Origin: Sweltsa coloradensis
Lineage: Eukaryota > Arthropoda > Insecta > Plecoptera > Chloroperlidae
Reading direction: 5' to 3'
Length of the DNA: 64,000 nucleotides
Assembly (NCBI GenBank): GCA_024449915.1
Contig: JAMZAV010000024.1
Location: forward strand, 620,001 to 684,000
Shown: in pieces, positions 11,760-25,065 of the stretch
Numbering within the stretch: the first letter of the stretch is position 1
Layout: each line of letters opens with the position of its first letter
Made by a program: the position numbers and the translations under genes
The notes under the pieces: model-generated
Database searches by the model: none
Told to the model about the DNA's origin: nothing
What the model saw: only the letters and a program-made list of their open reading frames with translations

Positions 11760-13570
11760 TGCTTCTACATGGCTGCTGGGGAAGATCGTAACTAGATGCT
11801 TCATGTCGAAAGAGTAAGTCTCCACCTTTCTTTTAATTGAGCCATATCGGTATTCAAACCCAGTCTACTCGCACTCCCGTCACACCAAGCGTCCAACACT
11901 CCTATGAGAGAATCGATCAAGTCGTCAATGAGACCTATCTTATTGTGGTCAGTTCTAATCCTGTCTCCTCGTGGATTTCTCGCCTATCCTGGTTTAGTTT
12001 AATCCAACATTGTTATCGGCCACAGCCTTCCGGTCCGGCTTCCTTCCTACCCGGAGCGTGCACAGAGCGCTATAGCGTACACCACACTCCCACGAAGTGT
12101 AACGTGAAGCTAGCAATATCTTTCTGCGTATCACTTCACACACATGGTTATACTATCGGACTTTTTTCAAGGTTTTCTAATAATTATCCTATTGTGATGG
12201 TCACGATTAACTTTTCCTAAGTGACCAAATGAGTATTTATTGTGTATATACGATTAATTATTTCCCGATCGATATCGAGTCCTTACTATGTGATAGCGAA
12301 TCAAAAGTAATCGATTACAAATGTGTTTAAAAATGTGTTAACAGATATCGATCGATAATCGATTAGTCTGCATTTTTAGCGATCTTTCCAATACCATGGA
12401 GTAAAACCGTTTTTTTTTTTACCGTTTTCCTAAATAAAATATAGGCCTAAGTAAATTATTTATCGATTTATCAATATTTTCACACTCTTTCTTATCAACT
12501 CATATTATGAATTATTAAGCTTTAGGTATGCTTTCCCTAATATCTTGATACGGATAATACCACAGACTTTTAACGATTATTGATCATTTGCGATATTGGA
12601 CTGATTGATCGGTAATCGTTTGACATGTGTGAGAGTGTGTGTGACCAAGGCCCCTAGATCGCGGTGCTCGTAAGTATTGTATGCGACGCAGTATAGTCAG
12701 TTATTCCACTGTCTTTCCCCAGCTGCTATAATATCTCAATCCACGATAAATATCTTCTTTTTTGGGATTACTACTGTGGAGTACACAGTTTGCCAGGTGT
12801 GAGGTGTGACCTTCTGCATGGGTATGTGGATCGCTGGGAAGGAATATCAAAGGAATTGTTTCAAAACTTTCAGTCAGGACTGTCAATGGCTGGAAAGAAG
12901 CGATGCCCTCGCGAAGTCCCGTGGGCTTCGTCTATCGGTTGTAGGTCACTGAAGCGTGGGGTGCCCTAGTCCTTGAACTTCGACTACATGGCTGCTGTGG
13001 TAATCTTACTCTGGGCTAGCCGATTGATGTGGGGACAAGTACTTATACTATTTTACTGTGATTGCTCTTGGCTATGTTTGCCTAACCCCGACGGATTAGA
13101 ACCCTTTACATGAGCGGTGGTGGTTTTCAAGCAGTGAAAACTTATATCCAGGTGGCATGTGCACTTTATGCACCAACACCAATGGACAGAAGTAAATCAA
13201 GGACCAACAGAAAACCATTTTTCCTTGATTTTGTACTGAATTTGTCATTTTCTGGTATCAATTCAATGAACAATCTATGGGAAAATCCAACAAACTTATC
13301 AGCAGCCATATTGGATATAACAAATGAAGTACTCAAGATGTGTTCGTGTAAAATGTAAAAATCCGTGTCAAAAAAATGTGTTCTCAAGACGGTTTCTATT
13401 GCATGAGTTCTTGATATCGGTAAAAGTATGTGCAATATAAAGACATTCGCCCAAAAATTATATAAATGTTTATTTAAGGTTTTTAAAGTTAATCGTTCAA
13501 TATCTATTGAGGGTCAAACTTTGACATTTAGAATTTCCCGCACAACGGCTGCCTTCGTCACCGGCCTTCA
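11760..13570. other. Non-coding stretch with an ATCGAT-rich patch
   Basis: Between about 12240 and 12620 words such as GATATCGA, ATCGATCGATAATCGATTA and TATCGATTTATC recur. They may be binding sites of the DREF/BEAF kind (known core TATCGATA), but no exact TATCGATA was noticed and no gene start is visible nearby. A 127-codon open frame at 11837-12220 has no recognisable domain and I do not call it. Confidence 0.35.
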
Positions 13571-13572
13571 TA

Positions 13573-14327
13573 GGGAACCTAAGTTTTGAAGGCGGGAAGG
13601 AAATTGGTTCTCTCTGGTCTCAGCGCCATAAGAATTAGCATGGTACGAAAATGTAACTCGCCGTATTTTTTGACTCGCGCAAAAGAAATCTAAACCAATA
13701 ACATCACAAGATGCATAATTCTGTAAAGAAGATGATGGCATTCTACTTTGCTCGATGACGCTTCCTAAATTCAAACTATTATGAGTTTAATGGACCCATG
13801 TTTGCGCGCTGTCGCAAATGTACTCTGACTGAGCGGCAACCTAAGCGAGACGCAGCCACGTTGTGTGCAGCTGTGGCATCCTCGCATACCACGCGCCTGT
13901 CCATGGTTGCTAAATGTACTTTTCATTCAAGATTTTGTTGGCACATTAAAGGATATTTTATTAGTAATGTATAATCTAGTACAACCCAGTGACCTCACAG
14001 TAGCCACAAAGCAAGTCGGATACCAAATGTTATGCTGATGCCACGGACAAAATGTTTTTACGTGCTTTTTCATGAGCAGTTTGGAAGGTTTGGCAACAGT
14101 GTAAATGTAGAGTTCACTTCGACTCAAAACAAATGTCATTAATATTTGTGATAGAGCAGAGTTATGTATATCCACGCAAAGAGGAAAGATTATAGTTTCT
14201 TACAGTATGAATATTATTCCGGTCCGTGGTCGGGTTCTCGCGCTATCGCTTACGAAACATTTAGCACGGGTTAATCGCCTATACCACGCTGACCGGAGAG
14301 AACCAGACAACGCCCACTTAGGTTCCC
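13573..14327. mobile_element. Inverted-repeat element, about 755 bases, with possible TA duplication
   Basis: TAGGGAACCTAAGT at 13571-13584 is exactly inverted at 14316-14329. The inversion continues inward with an imperfect second block: GGTTCTCTCTGGTC at 13606-13619 against the complement of GACCGGAGAGAACC at 14291-14304. TA on each outer edge (13571-13572 and 14328-14329) could be the target-site duplication, as in Tc1/mariner-type elements, or could be part of the TIR. The interior has short open frames but no transposase motif. I read it as a non-autonomous MITE-like element; the superfamily is not certain. Confidence 0.65.
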
Positions 14328-14330
14328 TAG

Positions 14331-17300
14331 ATAAACTGCAAAATTCCCTCCTTTTACCAAAGTCTTTGTTAACTTACAACAATGCCCAACAATAAACAAT
14401 AGTTGATTTCCTTTTCCTAGCATTATAATCAACATTGTGTTTTTACTTATTATCAATTAAAATACGGTTAAAAGCTTTCGTTGTGATATACTAAATGTAT
14501 AAAATAAAATATTAAGCATATTAGATCAAACTATACGTCAAAATGTGCTTCTACAGCCAAGATAATCTCCGAAAGCGAGTAACTTCATATATCGTTACGT
14601 GATTGGTTGACTGGTATCATGAAGGCTGGTGACGTATGACCCGTTTTTCCCCGCCAAAATATGTAGCAAACTTTTACCCTTCTTTTATGAATGAAAATAT
14701 TCTCAAAATAAAGAAAAGAATATATTTTTGTGTACAGGAAGGTGGCCTTAACCCAGTAGAACCATAAAATAATATTATGCAAATTCCCTATTACTATTTT
14801 AAAACCTAAATCTAAATTTTTAAAAAATGGACTTTGGGTTTTGAAGTTAGAAAGTGCGTAGCCACTGGATGGATAGTGTTTGATATGTATCCTGCGTGTC
14901 GTGTTATTGCACTCATAGTTGGTTGGAAACATATCATTCTGTGAGAACAATCCTGGATTCAATTTGTGACCGGAATTCCTGTGTAGATTCTTATGCTACG
15001 TCTTCGTAAAATAATCTGTCATTTTATCCTAGCTTTACTAAGGTCATCCTAATTTCCCTAAAGAATAATTCTTACTCAGCTAATTACAATAAATTTAGCA
15101 GGGAGATTAAAAATTCTGACTACTTAAAATAACGTTGAACCACCTTCGAAATGTACGCTTTCAATTTAGAATTGAGTCCGCGATCAGTTACAAATTAATT
15201 AGGAGACTTACAAAAATTAGTTTCGGAATCGAATTTAGCGTAAAACGAGATACTGGGGATTATTTTTCTTAATCAATTTCAATGCCCGTCTGGAGATGGT
15301 TGTTTTGGTCAATTTAACATTGCAAGAGCAGTTATACTTCTAGTTAGTTTCTTGAAAGCACAGATGCACTCAACCGTGAGGTCATATTAGCCGAAGTATT
15401 GTGTTCACCGTCATTATTGCTAGAGATGACTTAAACCACACAGATAATTTATTAAGTAGATAACGCAGTCAACAAGAAAACGTTTGAAATCTTTTTAAAT
15501 TAATTAATTACTCAATGAAAATGTTTCATCACATACAAAGTATTATTGACGGGGCCAACAGAGTTCAATCTTAATCGTCTTAATATCAAGAATTAAGTAG
15601 TATTGCTTCGCTTGAAAACATATTAACAAATAAAGTACGAATAATCATTTATGTGATCACCATTTGGTAAATTCCAGTTTGCACAGCCGAATGACGTCGT
15701 ATATTTCCGAAATTCTGCAAAGTTAGTTACGGTCCCGTCCGAAATCAATTTACAAATTATGTTATTAAAGAACCTATTTTTTTTTTGTCTCGAAAATTGC
15801 TAGGCCAAATAACATGCCTTTTTATTAATCACATTTAGGGCTATACCGTATTTTCTCAAAATATGTCAATTTAAATTTTGATAATTTCATTAAATCTTGG
15901 GCGATTACAAATTTAATTGCTTTCTCTTTCTTTCATTCTAGTAGGGTATTTCATCATTTGATTAAATTTCTCTATTTTGAATTACCTGCTTAAAATTATA
16001 ATTATGTATATAAATACATGTCGTAACTGCACATTTTGTGTTAAATTATGTTATGTGTATTGCATTTATTTATTTACTTATTATTTGTTGCTGTTATTAC
16101 AACCACACCATGCTATAAATTTAAAAGACACTAGTAAAAAAGAAAAAAAACAGAGAGGGAGAGTATCTAATAAAATATATTCCAAAGTCCCCCAATGAAA
16201 ATTACTTATTTAAATAAGTACATATTGTTTTGTTACACTTTACGAAAAACTTTATTATGTTTTTGTATTATCTCCAGCTTATAATTAAACACATTATTTT
16301 CAGAAATAAGTAATTAATTAAATTTGTTAAATCAGTTGAAAATAATCTTTGAAGGCTGGACAATATTGGTGTGACTTGAACTTGAAAGGCTTCCTCGCGT
16401 AATGAGTGTACGTAGCATCATACATACGCTTTAGCCCACTGTGACTGTGAGTAGGATTAGACTTTAAAAATGTTACTGCATTGTGGCGTGGTGAATACAA
16501 GAGCGTTTCACGTCAGGTTTTAGCTCCGAGTGTACCTTGGCGAACCGGGTTTGTCGGATTAAACTGAATAAAGAAGATTATCAGCTGTTCATGATTGATG
16601 AAACAGAATTGGGTGATGTACTGTTATACTACGCATTCAAAACGAGGCTGGATTTTTTTCAAGTTTCTAGCCAGACTAAAAAAGTGTGAAATAAAAATTA
16701 TGGCTAGTCAAGATGAAGTAGCCATCAGAGTCGGATATAATGGTAGGTATTGGTGTGTGAAGGGGGATTAAATATGCAACATGAAATACTTTAAAACCTT
16801 TTCATCTTCAAGTGGAACTAAACAGGAGATAAGCTGATTTAGAAACGTAGCTTCGAGGTTACACATACATTATGACCTAGCGGATTAGCTATTACAAAAT
16901 ATGTAATAGCATTTAATGTTGATCACGAATAATATGTATTTTAGTACGTGAAACGTACGGAGAGAAAATTGGTATGACGTAACATAAAGCTTGTAACTAC
17001 AAACTTTCGTACGGTTAACTTCATTTTAAGTATGTTTGTTATTTTGAATATTTGACGGGATATGTAATCACGTATATGTGTTATTGAAAATTCCGTAAAA
17101 CTTCCTAAGACAAATCGTAATTCTGCTAAAGATTTTATTTAGAGACGGAAATGGAATAATTTTATGAATATTTAAATAATTATTTAATAAAAACTGTTTA
17201 TCAAAACCATTACATTAAAAAGACAAGTATTTATTTAAGTAACTTGTGTCGTACTACATTAAAAAGCCAAGTATTTAATGTTACCATTGGAACTATATTA

Positions 17301-19376
17301 TAATCGTAGAAATGGTAAATTTTGTTGTTATTCTTGCGAAAATGTTTCGTACTTGAAACGGTCCAGCATACGTATAGCTCGATATTGTTGGCTGCAGAGG
17401 AAGTGGACCACCAATTAGGCAGATTACAAGACGCGGTATCCAGATTCAGCGATCCTTCTCGGCTCCACACAGGATGTCACGCAGTGTTGTAAGAACAGTG
17501 TTGTCTACGTTACTTCTTCAAGCTGTTGGCTCAGATACGTATTAATGTTTTGAAATTGTTAAACGGTACGGATACGAGGATATTTTTTTAAGTGCGTTAA
17601 GTATTTTCCAAAAAAATTTATAAAGAATTATTTTAAATTACTTGTTTAAAAATTGTTTTGAGTTATTACATTAATTTTCATTCATAAAATACACTTTTTA
17701 TATTGTATAATGAAGAAATTGTATTAATATATGCAGTAATCAAAATTGCGTTTCCATTAAACAAAACCACTCTTCTAATTTTAGGATATATTATGTTTTT
17801 CAGTTTGACTACATTCAAAGTGTACATTTTATTACAAAATTATATAATTGATCAGTAATTATAAAATAGTAATTAGTAATTGCATAATAATTGCATTATT
17901 CAGTTGTAATATTAAAAACATTTACTCTACATCATACTTCATAATATAATACACGTGAAATCTATAAATGGTAATACGTATTGTTATAAGTTTGTTTATG
18001 CCCTATTGTTTTTCTTATTATCTTATGAATTTAAGAAAAATGAATAGTAATCCTGCAATCACGTGGCTATCGGATGAAACGTAAGCCTGGTTTGTGCAGT
18101 GTGCAGTGTGCGCTCGCCTCTAAGGCACTTTCACTGCACACATCTCCGAATTAACCTGCCGTCGTACCATTAACATAAAAGGTATTTGACAAATGTTTTT
18201 TGCTTGGTGTGTAAAGGTATGCGGATCTCTAGCAAAGCCGGATTCAGCTAAGCCTGGATGGAAGGGAATTAGGGGAAAACGGAGGATTAGCGTGAAAGAG
18301 AAAATCCGATGGCTGAAATACTCTAATCCCTGCCTCTGTGTAGCCTAAGAGATTAGGATCACGGAGTATAGGTGAACCCGCAAATCGCTGCCACAACTGT
18401 TTCGTTCTTAAGATGGTGAGGTATTGTTGGTAGCTAATTGTGACAGTTCAATTAGCGAGTCTGGCTTAATGTCAACATACAATCAGCGAGCGATAGTACG
18501 CGATGGCTAAACGCAGGTACGAACTAAAGGGGCGTGGGTTTGAATCCTCGAGTCTACACGAGGCTCAAAACATACTCGGATCGGCTCAAGGCGCGTAGCT
18601 TAGTATAAAGTAGTAGATAGATCCTAACTTTTCGGTACATTTTAAGATCGTATCAAACCGGTAGTTGGATGCTCGGATCATGTTAAACTCGTTTGGGTTG
18701 GAAGTTAGGGTTGGCAGACTAGTTGATTTTAATTCTAATGGTCGTGCTACAATGGATATTGTATACGTAATACATTTGGATTACAGTAAAACATAATTTT
18801 TTAGGACCCCTAGAGGTAATTTTTTATATTTTTGGTTTATACTTTTACAGATTGAAATGGGGAATGTCGTGTGAAAACATTATGTAGAGATTAGTAAATA
18901 TATAAAGTATGGAATATTATTTCAAATTTGACCATTCCTCCACGCCCCCCCCCCCCCCACACACAAAATCAATCATAATCTCTCTCCCTTCTCACTCTTC
19001 TCCCTATTTATCTCACTCATTAAAAACCCAAACACTATGTGATCATTAACTTCAAAGGGATTGGTAGGCAAATACGTACTGGCATATGTTACGTGCAACT
19101 CTACTCAACGTCAACAATTTCATTATTCAAAGTTGTTTTATAGGTAGCCATAAGCTTAGTTTCATTCAAATAGTAAGAGTTTTAAATTAAACTGACTTCT
19201 AATGCTCAGTAGCATCAACAGTAGAAGCGAAATTCGACTAAAGGCATCTTTTTCCTTATATTTGCATATACTATTGATATTGATTTTGATTTTAAGTTGC
19301 TTCGTGTGTGTGTGTGTGTGTGTATATTGTGGTTGTGTGTCGTCTTGCAGCCCCTTTAATCAACCATGGAGAAACG
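14331..19376. other. AT-rich non-coding stretch with minor repeats
   Basis: No gene recognised. A 125-codon minus-strand open frame (14585-14962) has no motif I know. An 18-base perfect palindrome, TACTTATTTAAATAAGTA, lies at 16203-16220. A C run lies near 18945-18958 and a (TG)n run at 19303-19323. A B-box-like GGGTTTGAATCC occurs near 18536 without a clear A box. Confidence 0.4.
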
Positions 19377-20026
19377 TTAAGGCTATTGTACCACCTCTGT
19401 CCGATAATTTGAAAGTCGAAGAAACATGTCTGAAAAGTTTGCTGAATGAAAGAAGGCTTTTAAAATAACAGAAAAAAAATTGTTAATTTTTTTGGGCGGG
19501 ACATAACCTCACTTTTGGAAATTATATGAAGATTTTTGGACAAAAGTGTAGTATACAAGACTCGTTCAAAATTTAATTTTGAGAATCGGTTTTCTGGACA
19601 TAGTTTCTAAACACCTTTAGCTATAACTTGACTATAGCTAAAATAGTTTTCTGAAAATAACAGTTGGTGGACGATTTTTTTTGTCAAATGGTACAAATAC
19701 GAGTTTTGTACCGTTTGACAAAAAAATTCGTACACCAACTGTTATTTTCAGAAAACTATTTTAGCTATAGTCAAGTTGTAGCTAAAGGTGTTTAGAAACT
19801 ATGTCCAGAAAACCGATTCTCAAAATTAAATTTTGAACGAGTCTTGTATTCTACACTTTTGTCCAAAAATCTAAATATAATTTCCAAAAGTGAGGTTATG
19901 TCCCGCCCAAAAAAATTCACAATTTTTTTTTCTGTTATTTTAAAGGCCTTCCTTCATTCAGCAAACTTTTCAGACATGTTTCTTCGACTTTCAAATTATC
20001 GGCCAGAGGCGGTACAATAGCCTTAA
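19377..20026. mobile_element. Foldback element with long inverted arms and TTAA flanks
   Basis: Two arms of roughly 310 bases are inverted copies of each other around a centre near 19701, with a loop of only a few bases between GGTACAAA and TTTGTACC. By eye they differ at about 15 positions. The arms start GGCTATTGTACC just inside TTAA on the left (19377-19380) and end in the complement just inside TTAA on the right (20023-20026). TTAA is the target duplication used by piggyBac, Sola3 and Kolobok families, so a non-autonomous member of one of these is the likely origin. No transposase frame is present. A transcript would fold into a very long hairpin. Confidence 0.85.
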
Positions 20027-20029
20027 GTG

Positions 20030-20966
20030 GTGGGCGTTTAAACTTTAGAAAGAGCTCGTGAATCGATCAAATCTGTGCTAAATGGAGCTTTTCATGGTGG
20101 GTTTGAATGTATGACAAAGGTGTTTGTGTGTTGGGCATTGCATCTTTACGGGTCAGTGCGAATGCCCGCACTGAAGCTTGTTACACACAGTGTGGGATGG
20201 GCGAGGCTGTTACAGAGTCAGAATGTACTCAATCACAGCTAATAAGTGAATTACAACTAACTTACAAAACCGTTAATTTCAACACGTACAGGTCACGTGA
20301 AATTACAATGGAGTTCTTGACAGAAAGATCAAATTTATAAAATTTGAAATTTTTAGTTTGAAATATAAATATTATATAAATGCATTTATTTATAACGTAT
20401 AAAAAAAAATATTTGATGGACTAAACTTTATTTAAGTTTTGAAATGAAGTTACAGTGTTTCAATTATATTTATATAATTTATATATTATATATATCATAT
20501 TTAATACACTATATAACTGTCAACTCATTTTTTACTTAAAGTCACGATTTTGTCTAAGACTTTGCGATAGTCATTTTCATTCGCGTAGGTGGATGAGTGA
20601 CTTTATAAACTATTCAATTATATCCAACCCAACTTTTTATTGAAACATAAATGAATCAAGGTCAAATTTCTTTGATAACTATTTCATCACTAACACTCAA
20701 AAACGTGACAGTTCCAAGTTGAGAAATTTCAAATATTCGCTGAAAAATGTAACTAGATTGGAGTTGCCATTATTCCTATAGAGAGCGAACGAAAATCAAA
20801 AGAAACAGAAAACACACACCCAAGTTTTTGTTCTACAAAAGTAAAATTATTCGCTTCACTCGCTGCGCTAACAACGCTCATCTTATTAAATGCGAATCAA
20901 AACATTTTACCGAAACGAAAAAAAAAACGGAAAAAATACTAAAACAAAGGCGAGATATGTTCAGCA
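20030..20966. other. AT-rich non-coding stretch
   Basis: Nothing gene-like. TTCGCTTCACTCGCTGCGCT near 20850 resembles the GAGCGAAGCGAAG end of the dispersed element found at 59.4 kb, in reverse. Confidence 0.4.
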
Positions 20967-21762
20967 TGTGGTACCTGGGTCTACGCCCCAGACCCCGTTG
21001 ACCGCGCCCCAGAGAGTTTACCCACCCCCTACAGTGTTCTAACGCCGGTTCCTACCTCGGCATTCACATCCTCCGCTGACACTCCTAGACGCCCGGTTTC
21101 GACACGTTCACGACCGAGAGTTACCCCCACCCACGTGTCACGCGGTCCCTCGAGATTCCACCCCTCAGTGTTTAACCCAGCCTTGCCTATCTGCATGTCA
21201 CATCATACTCTAGACCTCGCGGTTATCTGACAGTTACAGCATGGTATGGTCTACGCCCCAGACCCGTTTAACGCGCGCCCAAGTTTACCACCCTCCGATG
21301 TATTAGACGCCGGTTCTACCTCGATTCACATCTTCAGCTAATGTTACTCGGGTAGCACATGACGTTTCGACGCCAGTTAGAGTTTACCCATCCCTACAGT
21401 TACTTAACCGCGTTCCTCCAGAGTATAATCACCCTCATGCTCATAACCCGTTACCTCCCGCTATTCATCATTCCTTCGACTGTACTCCTAGACCTCGTGT
21501 ACTGACAGTTCGCAGTGGTACTGGTCTACGCCACACCCTCCCCCAGTAAGTTTACCCACCCCTACTGTTCTACGCCGGTTCCTACTGATCACATCCTCGA
21601 CTGTAATCTAGATCGTCGCGTTATCTGACAGTTAGCATTGACCTGGGTCTACAGCCAGACCCCTTACCGGCCCAAAGTTTACCCACCCCCAGTGTTCTAA
21701 CGCCGGTTCCTACCTCGGCATTCACATCCTCCGACTGTAACTCCTAGACCTCGCGGTTATCT
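20967..21762. repeat. Degraded GC-rich tandem repeat
   Basis: A GC-rich block in AT-rich surroundings. GGTCTACGCC (or a close form) recurs near 20979, 21250, 21525 and 21645, and CGCCGGTTCCTACC and CGCGGTTATCTG also recur. Units are roughly 130-270 bases apart and differ mainly by small deletions and insertions, not substitutions. That pattern can come from noisy long-read consensus as well as from real decay. No coding frame. Confidence 0.7.
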
Positions 21763-24200
21763 GTGTTTTGTCCTCGTTTAATTGATTCGTTTGACAAAGA
21801 AAATCAATGGATACTTAAATTGCGTTTTATGTTATCGCAGTTCGGAGTTCAGTCCATAAAAGTGGCTTAGAGTTGAGAAATTAGTAGCTGTAGTAAATAC
21901 TTATCTCATTCTCAGACTAATTATCGACGAAACAAAAAATAATGTGTGTACAACTAGTGAATGATACACTACATAGGGAAATATGTTTTCTAATTAACCT
22001 AGATTAGAGTATGTAGACCTCTTCAGATGACTAAATGGATATGTAAAGGCATAAAGACCGTGTCTTTTTTTGCGACTTGCAAAAATGATTTATTCACATT
22101 ATACCCAAATCAAACTACATTTTGATTCAAAGAATCATGATTTTGTTAGAATATCGCAGTGCTGGATAGTTTAATAACAATAACAAATTAACAATGCTTA
22201 TGCTTCAATCCTAACATTTTACAGTCATTCTGAGAATATCTGCGAAAACTCTTATTCATTGACACCGATTAGGTAGCGCCTTGTTCAGCTCGAGACAGTA
22301 ATTATTTCGAATACCTGAAGTTTTTGTCCACGGTTTCCAAAGTCATATTCGCGTGCCGGGATTCAATCTTACTCGAAACTTTATTTACCTAGTTAGTCAC
22401 CTGAAGAAGGCCACACCTCGTGAGTTTATGGCGGAAATTGGAAATCGGAAATATACTAACAAGTTTTTTTATTTATTTCAGTGAGGTGGATCGCGGGAAT
22501 CAAACCCGTAACATCCAGAAAAAGAGTCCATGCTTGCGCATTTACCCATCTATGCATACATGAGGGTAAGTTTGTAACGAGTTGACTGTTCCTCGAGAGA
22601 GCTCAGTCAATCTAAACCTTACAATAATATCTTTCGGTTTCGTATTTTTGTCCTCCCTATAGTTAAACCGAACTGGTCGTGAATCCGTCCCCCTCATCCC
22701 CACAGTTGGGATTTGTACTTTTTGAAATCCCCGATGCGTTCCTGGTTTAAGGGAGAGCGCGCGCCTTGCCAGCCCCCCCCCCCCTGCCAGGGGATAAGGC
22801 TGGAGCATTAACTACATCCAGGGATTAAAGGCCCAGAGATGATCACGGATTTCAAGATAAAAGCGGATTATAAAATATATTGATGGATGGATTTGGATGG
22901 GAACCATTAGAAAGTTCTAAATGAGTGATTCGGGCAAAGTGTAAACAAAACAGTGAAAACACTATTGAAAAGTTGGTTTGTTTTAGTCGGCGGAGATGAC
23001 GAATATAGGCTTCAGTTGCTTCCGTTGCAGACATGTGAAAAGTGAGACTTGGGAAACATTCCAGCAAGTAATGCGGGTCTTTATCTGTGATAGTATGCTG
23101 GGCTTCGCATTTCATTAGATTAGAGGTAGGCGTGCCGCGTAGACTCTCCTATCAAGTGTGAAGGTGACAGAAGACTACCTGGTACTTCAAGTAGAGGAAA
23201 TGCAATGTACAATCTACAATGTGAGAGTCTCGGCAAAATACAAGAGGAATAATATAATCGCACGTCTTAAAAGTCAACAAGTAATTAAATATGTGAAATA
23301 TGGAGAATCATCATGGGAGTAACTTCATATGTTAGTGTGGTTTTCAACAAAAACAAAACACAACCTGTTTTTGTTCAAATAATTTATTTTTAGGGACTGG
23401 CGAGGGGAGGGGGGGGGTCACTCTTGAACTCTAACTTACTTTACTGAACTTGAAAACGAAAGCCTAGTCTTTTAAAAAGTTGAAGAGTTTATTAAATATT
23501 CGTTTAAAACATCTTACATTGCGTACTCTTTACGGAAATAATATATTTATTTTATTATTATTATCATATAAAATTGATAACGACTCCTAGACACAACGTA
23601 ACTCTATGGCTTATGTATTATCCGTGAGTGGAGCTTAGCTTTTCCGATAGCGGAAGTCGAGTGGACGTCTCAATGAACTTGAGATGTCGAGTCCCACGTG
23701 CACCCTTGTTTGTTTGGGTGCGGTGGGGGGCGGGGGATGGGGGGGGGGGCAAGTGCGTCACCCGGCCTCCTTTGACTCCGCTAATCCACCCTTTGTCCAA
23801 CGATTTTACGATGCCTATTCTAAAGGCAAATCTTTCATATAATCCGTAACCCTTACTCTTGCTGGATACTCGGCAGCTTTCTTGAGCTCCTCTTCGTTCT
23901 CCCTCCTTCTAGTTCTAACACAGCAAATAAAAATATCGAGTAATCCTTCAGGCTCATGAGACAGCTAGGCGGAATCGTTCTTGTAGGCACAGGATTTAAA
24001 GTCTCATCCCCTTTGATGCCTGGGATGAATGAAACCAGTTTTTGTGTTCCTAACAGCAATGTTGGTTCATAGTTTAGCACATATCTGTATGTAAGCATGA
24101 GTACCTTTCAAAAACAAATAATAAAGCACAATTATGTGTATTTGCATTATGTTGTTTAAAACAATTGTATGAAATGGGTCATTTCGCCGCGTCCTATATT
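21763..24200. other. Non-coding stretch with SINE piece and G/C tracts
   Basis: Apart from the SINE head at 22485-22552, it holds a C run near 22773-22785 and G runs near 23405-23417 and 23740-23749. Proline- or glycine-rich open frames over these tracts are spurious. Confidence 0.45.
22485..22552 (-). repeat. tRNA-like SINE head
   Basis: On the minus strand: an A-box-like GATGGGTAAATGCGCAAGC, then GGATGTTACGGGTTTGATTC with B-box-like GGTTTGATTCC, then CGCGATCCACC. The spacing and order suit a tRNA-derived promoter. Acceptor pairing is not convincing, so this is a SINE rather than a tRNA gene. Confidence 0.55.
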
Positions 24201-24225
24201 ACACTTACTTGAGTGTCTGTTCAAC

Positions 24226-24256
24226 GTTTCGAAACCACTGTGGGCTCTATCATCAG
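24226..24256 (-). other. Hammerhead-like core CTGATGA...GAAAC
   Basis: On the minus strand CTGATGA (24256-24250) is followed 19 bases later by GAAAC (24230-24226). The 19 bases between could form an imperfect stem (GAGCCCAC against GTGGTTTC), but the loop would be too tight without fraying. This is the order of a hammerhead ribozyme core, known in Penelope-like elements and other retroelements. I could not find convincing stems I and III, so it is probably a decayed terminus or chance. Confidence 0.25.
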
Positions 24257-24739
24257 TACGAAAGTTTACTGGTGGTAATGGAAGTCTAAGAAAATAATAT
24301 CGAGCTTATTTTCAATTATTTCATGGCATTGTGGAATGTAAATATCCAGCGATCATAACAGCTAAAAGACCACGATATCGAAATCCTTTAAAAGTGTTTT
24401 AAATACGTATATTTTGTTATGAGCTGTGAATTATTTAAAACGTCACGTAACTTTATAGGAACTACAGCTGCTTACAAACTAAAATATTATAAGAAACTTA
24501 ACGAGTAAACCCAATTTTAATATGTTTTTATCCATTTCGATCACAACATAAAAAATGCAGTCTTAAGGCAAGTTTAACTTTGTTTGCACACTATAAATAC
24601 TTGATTACTTCGAGGTTTTAAGTTTCTTCTCCAAATTATAATCATTACTTTTCAGAATTGCAAATGTGATGTAAATTAGATATGATGATGAGTGTTGTAG
24701 ATGACGACGACTTGGCTCCCCTTGTAGGCTCGCCCCCCC

Positions 24740-24850
24740 ACCCTCAACAACCTCTACAGGCCGACCCGGCGCCTACACCAAACACGACGAAGTTATATCG
24801 AAAATGTGCGAAACCAAATTTGAAATTAAAACAATGCTGCGGACAAAAAA
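24740..24850 (+). repeat. GGCACC dispersed repeat, core fragment
   Basis: Only a GCCCCCCCACCC tract and the core variant CCCGGCGCCTACACCA remain. Confidence 0.5.
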
Positions 24851-25065
24851 ACTATTAGACACGATCCACTCATATTCAACCGCATATGCGATTAATTAAG
24901 AATGAGTATGTTGCCATATTCGTGTGGGAGATAATGATATGTCGGTAAGCTGTGTAATTCAACATTGTCTCACTGCCAAACATACCACATACCGCAAAGA
25001 GACCCTTTTATCTGCTCTTCAGAAATTTAATTGAAATTGAATGCAAAAATTATGGATCAAACCAA

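Noticed and set aside
11837..12220. 127-codon plus-strand open frame
   Set aside because: Composition looks random, with no motif and no splice or start context.
17231..17470. 79-codon minus-strand open frame with an internal acceptor-like TTCCTCTGCAG
   Set aside because: No matching donor and no recognisable protein.
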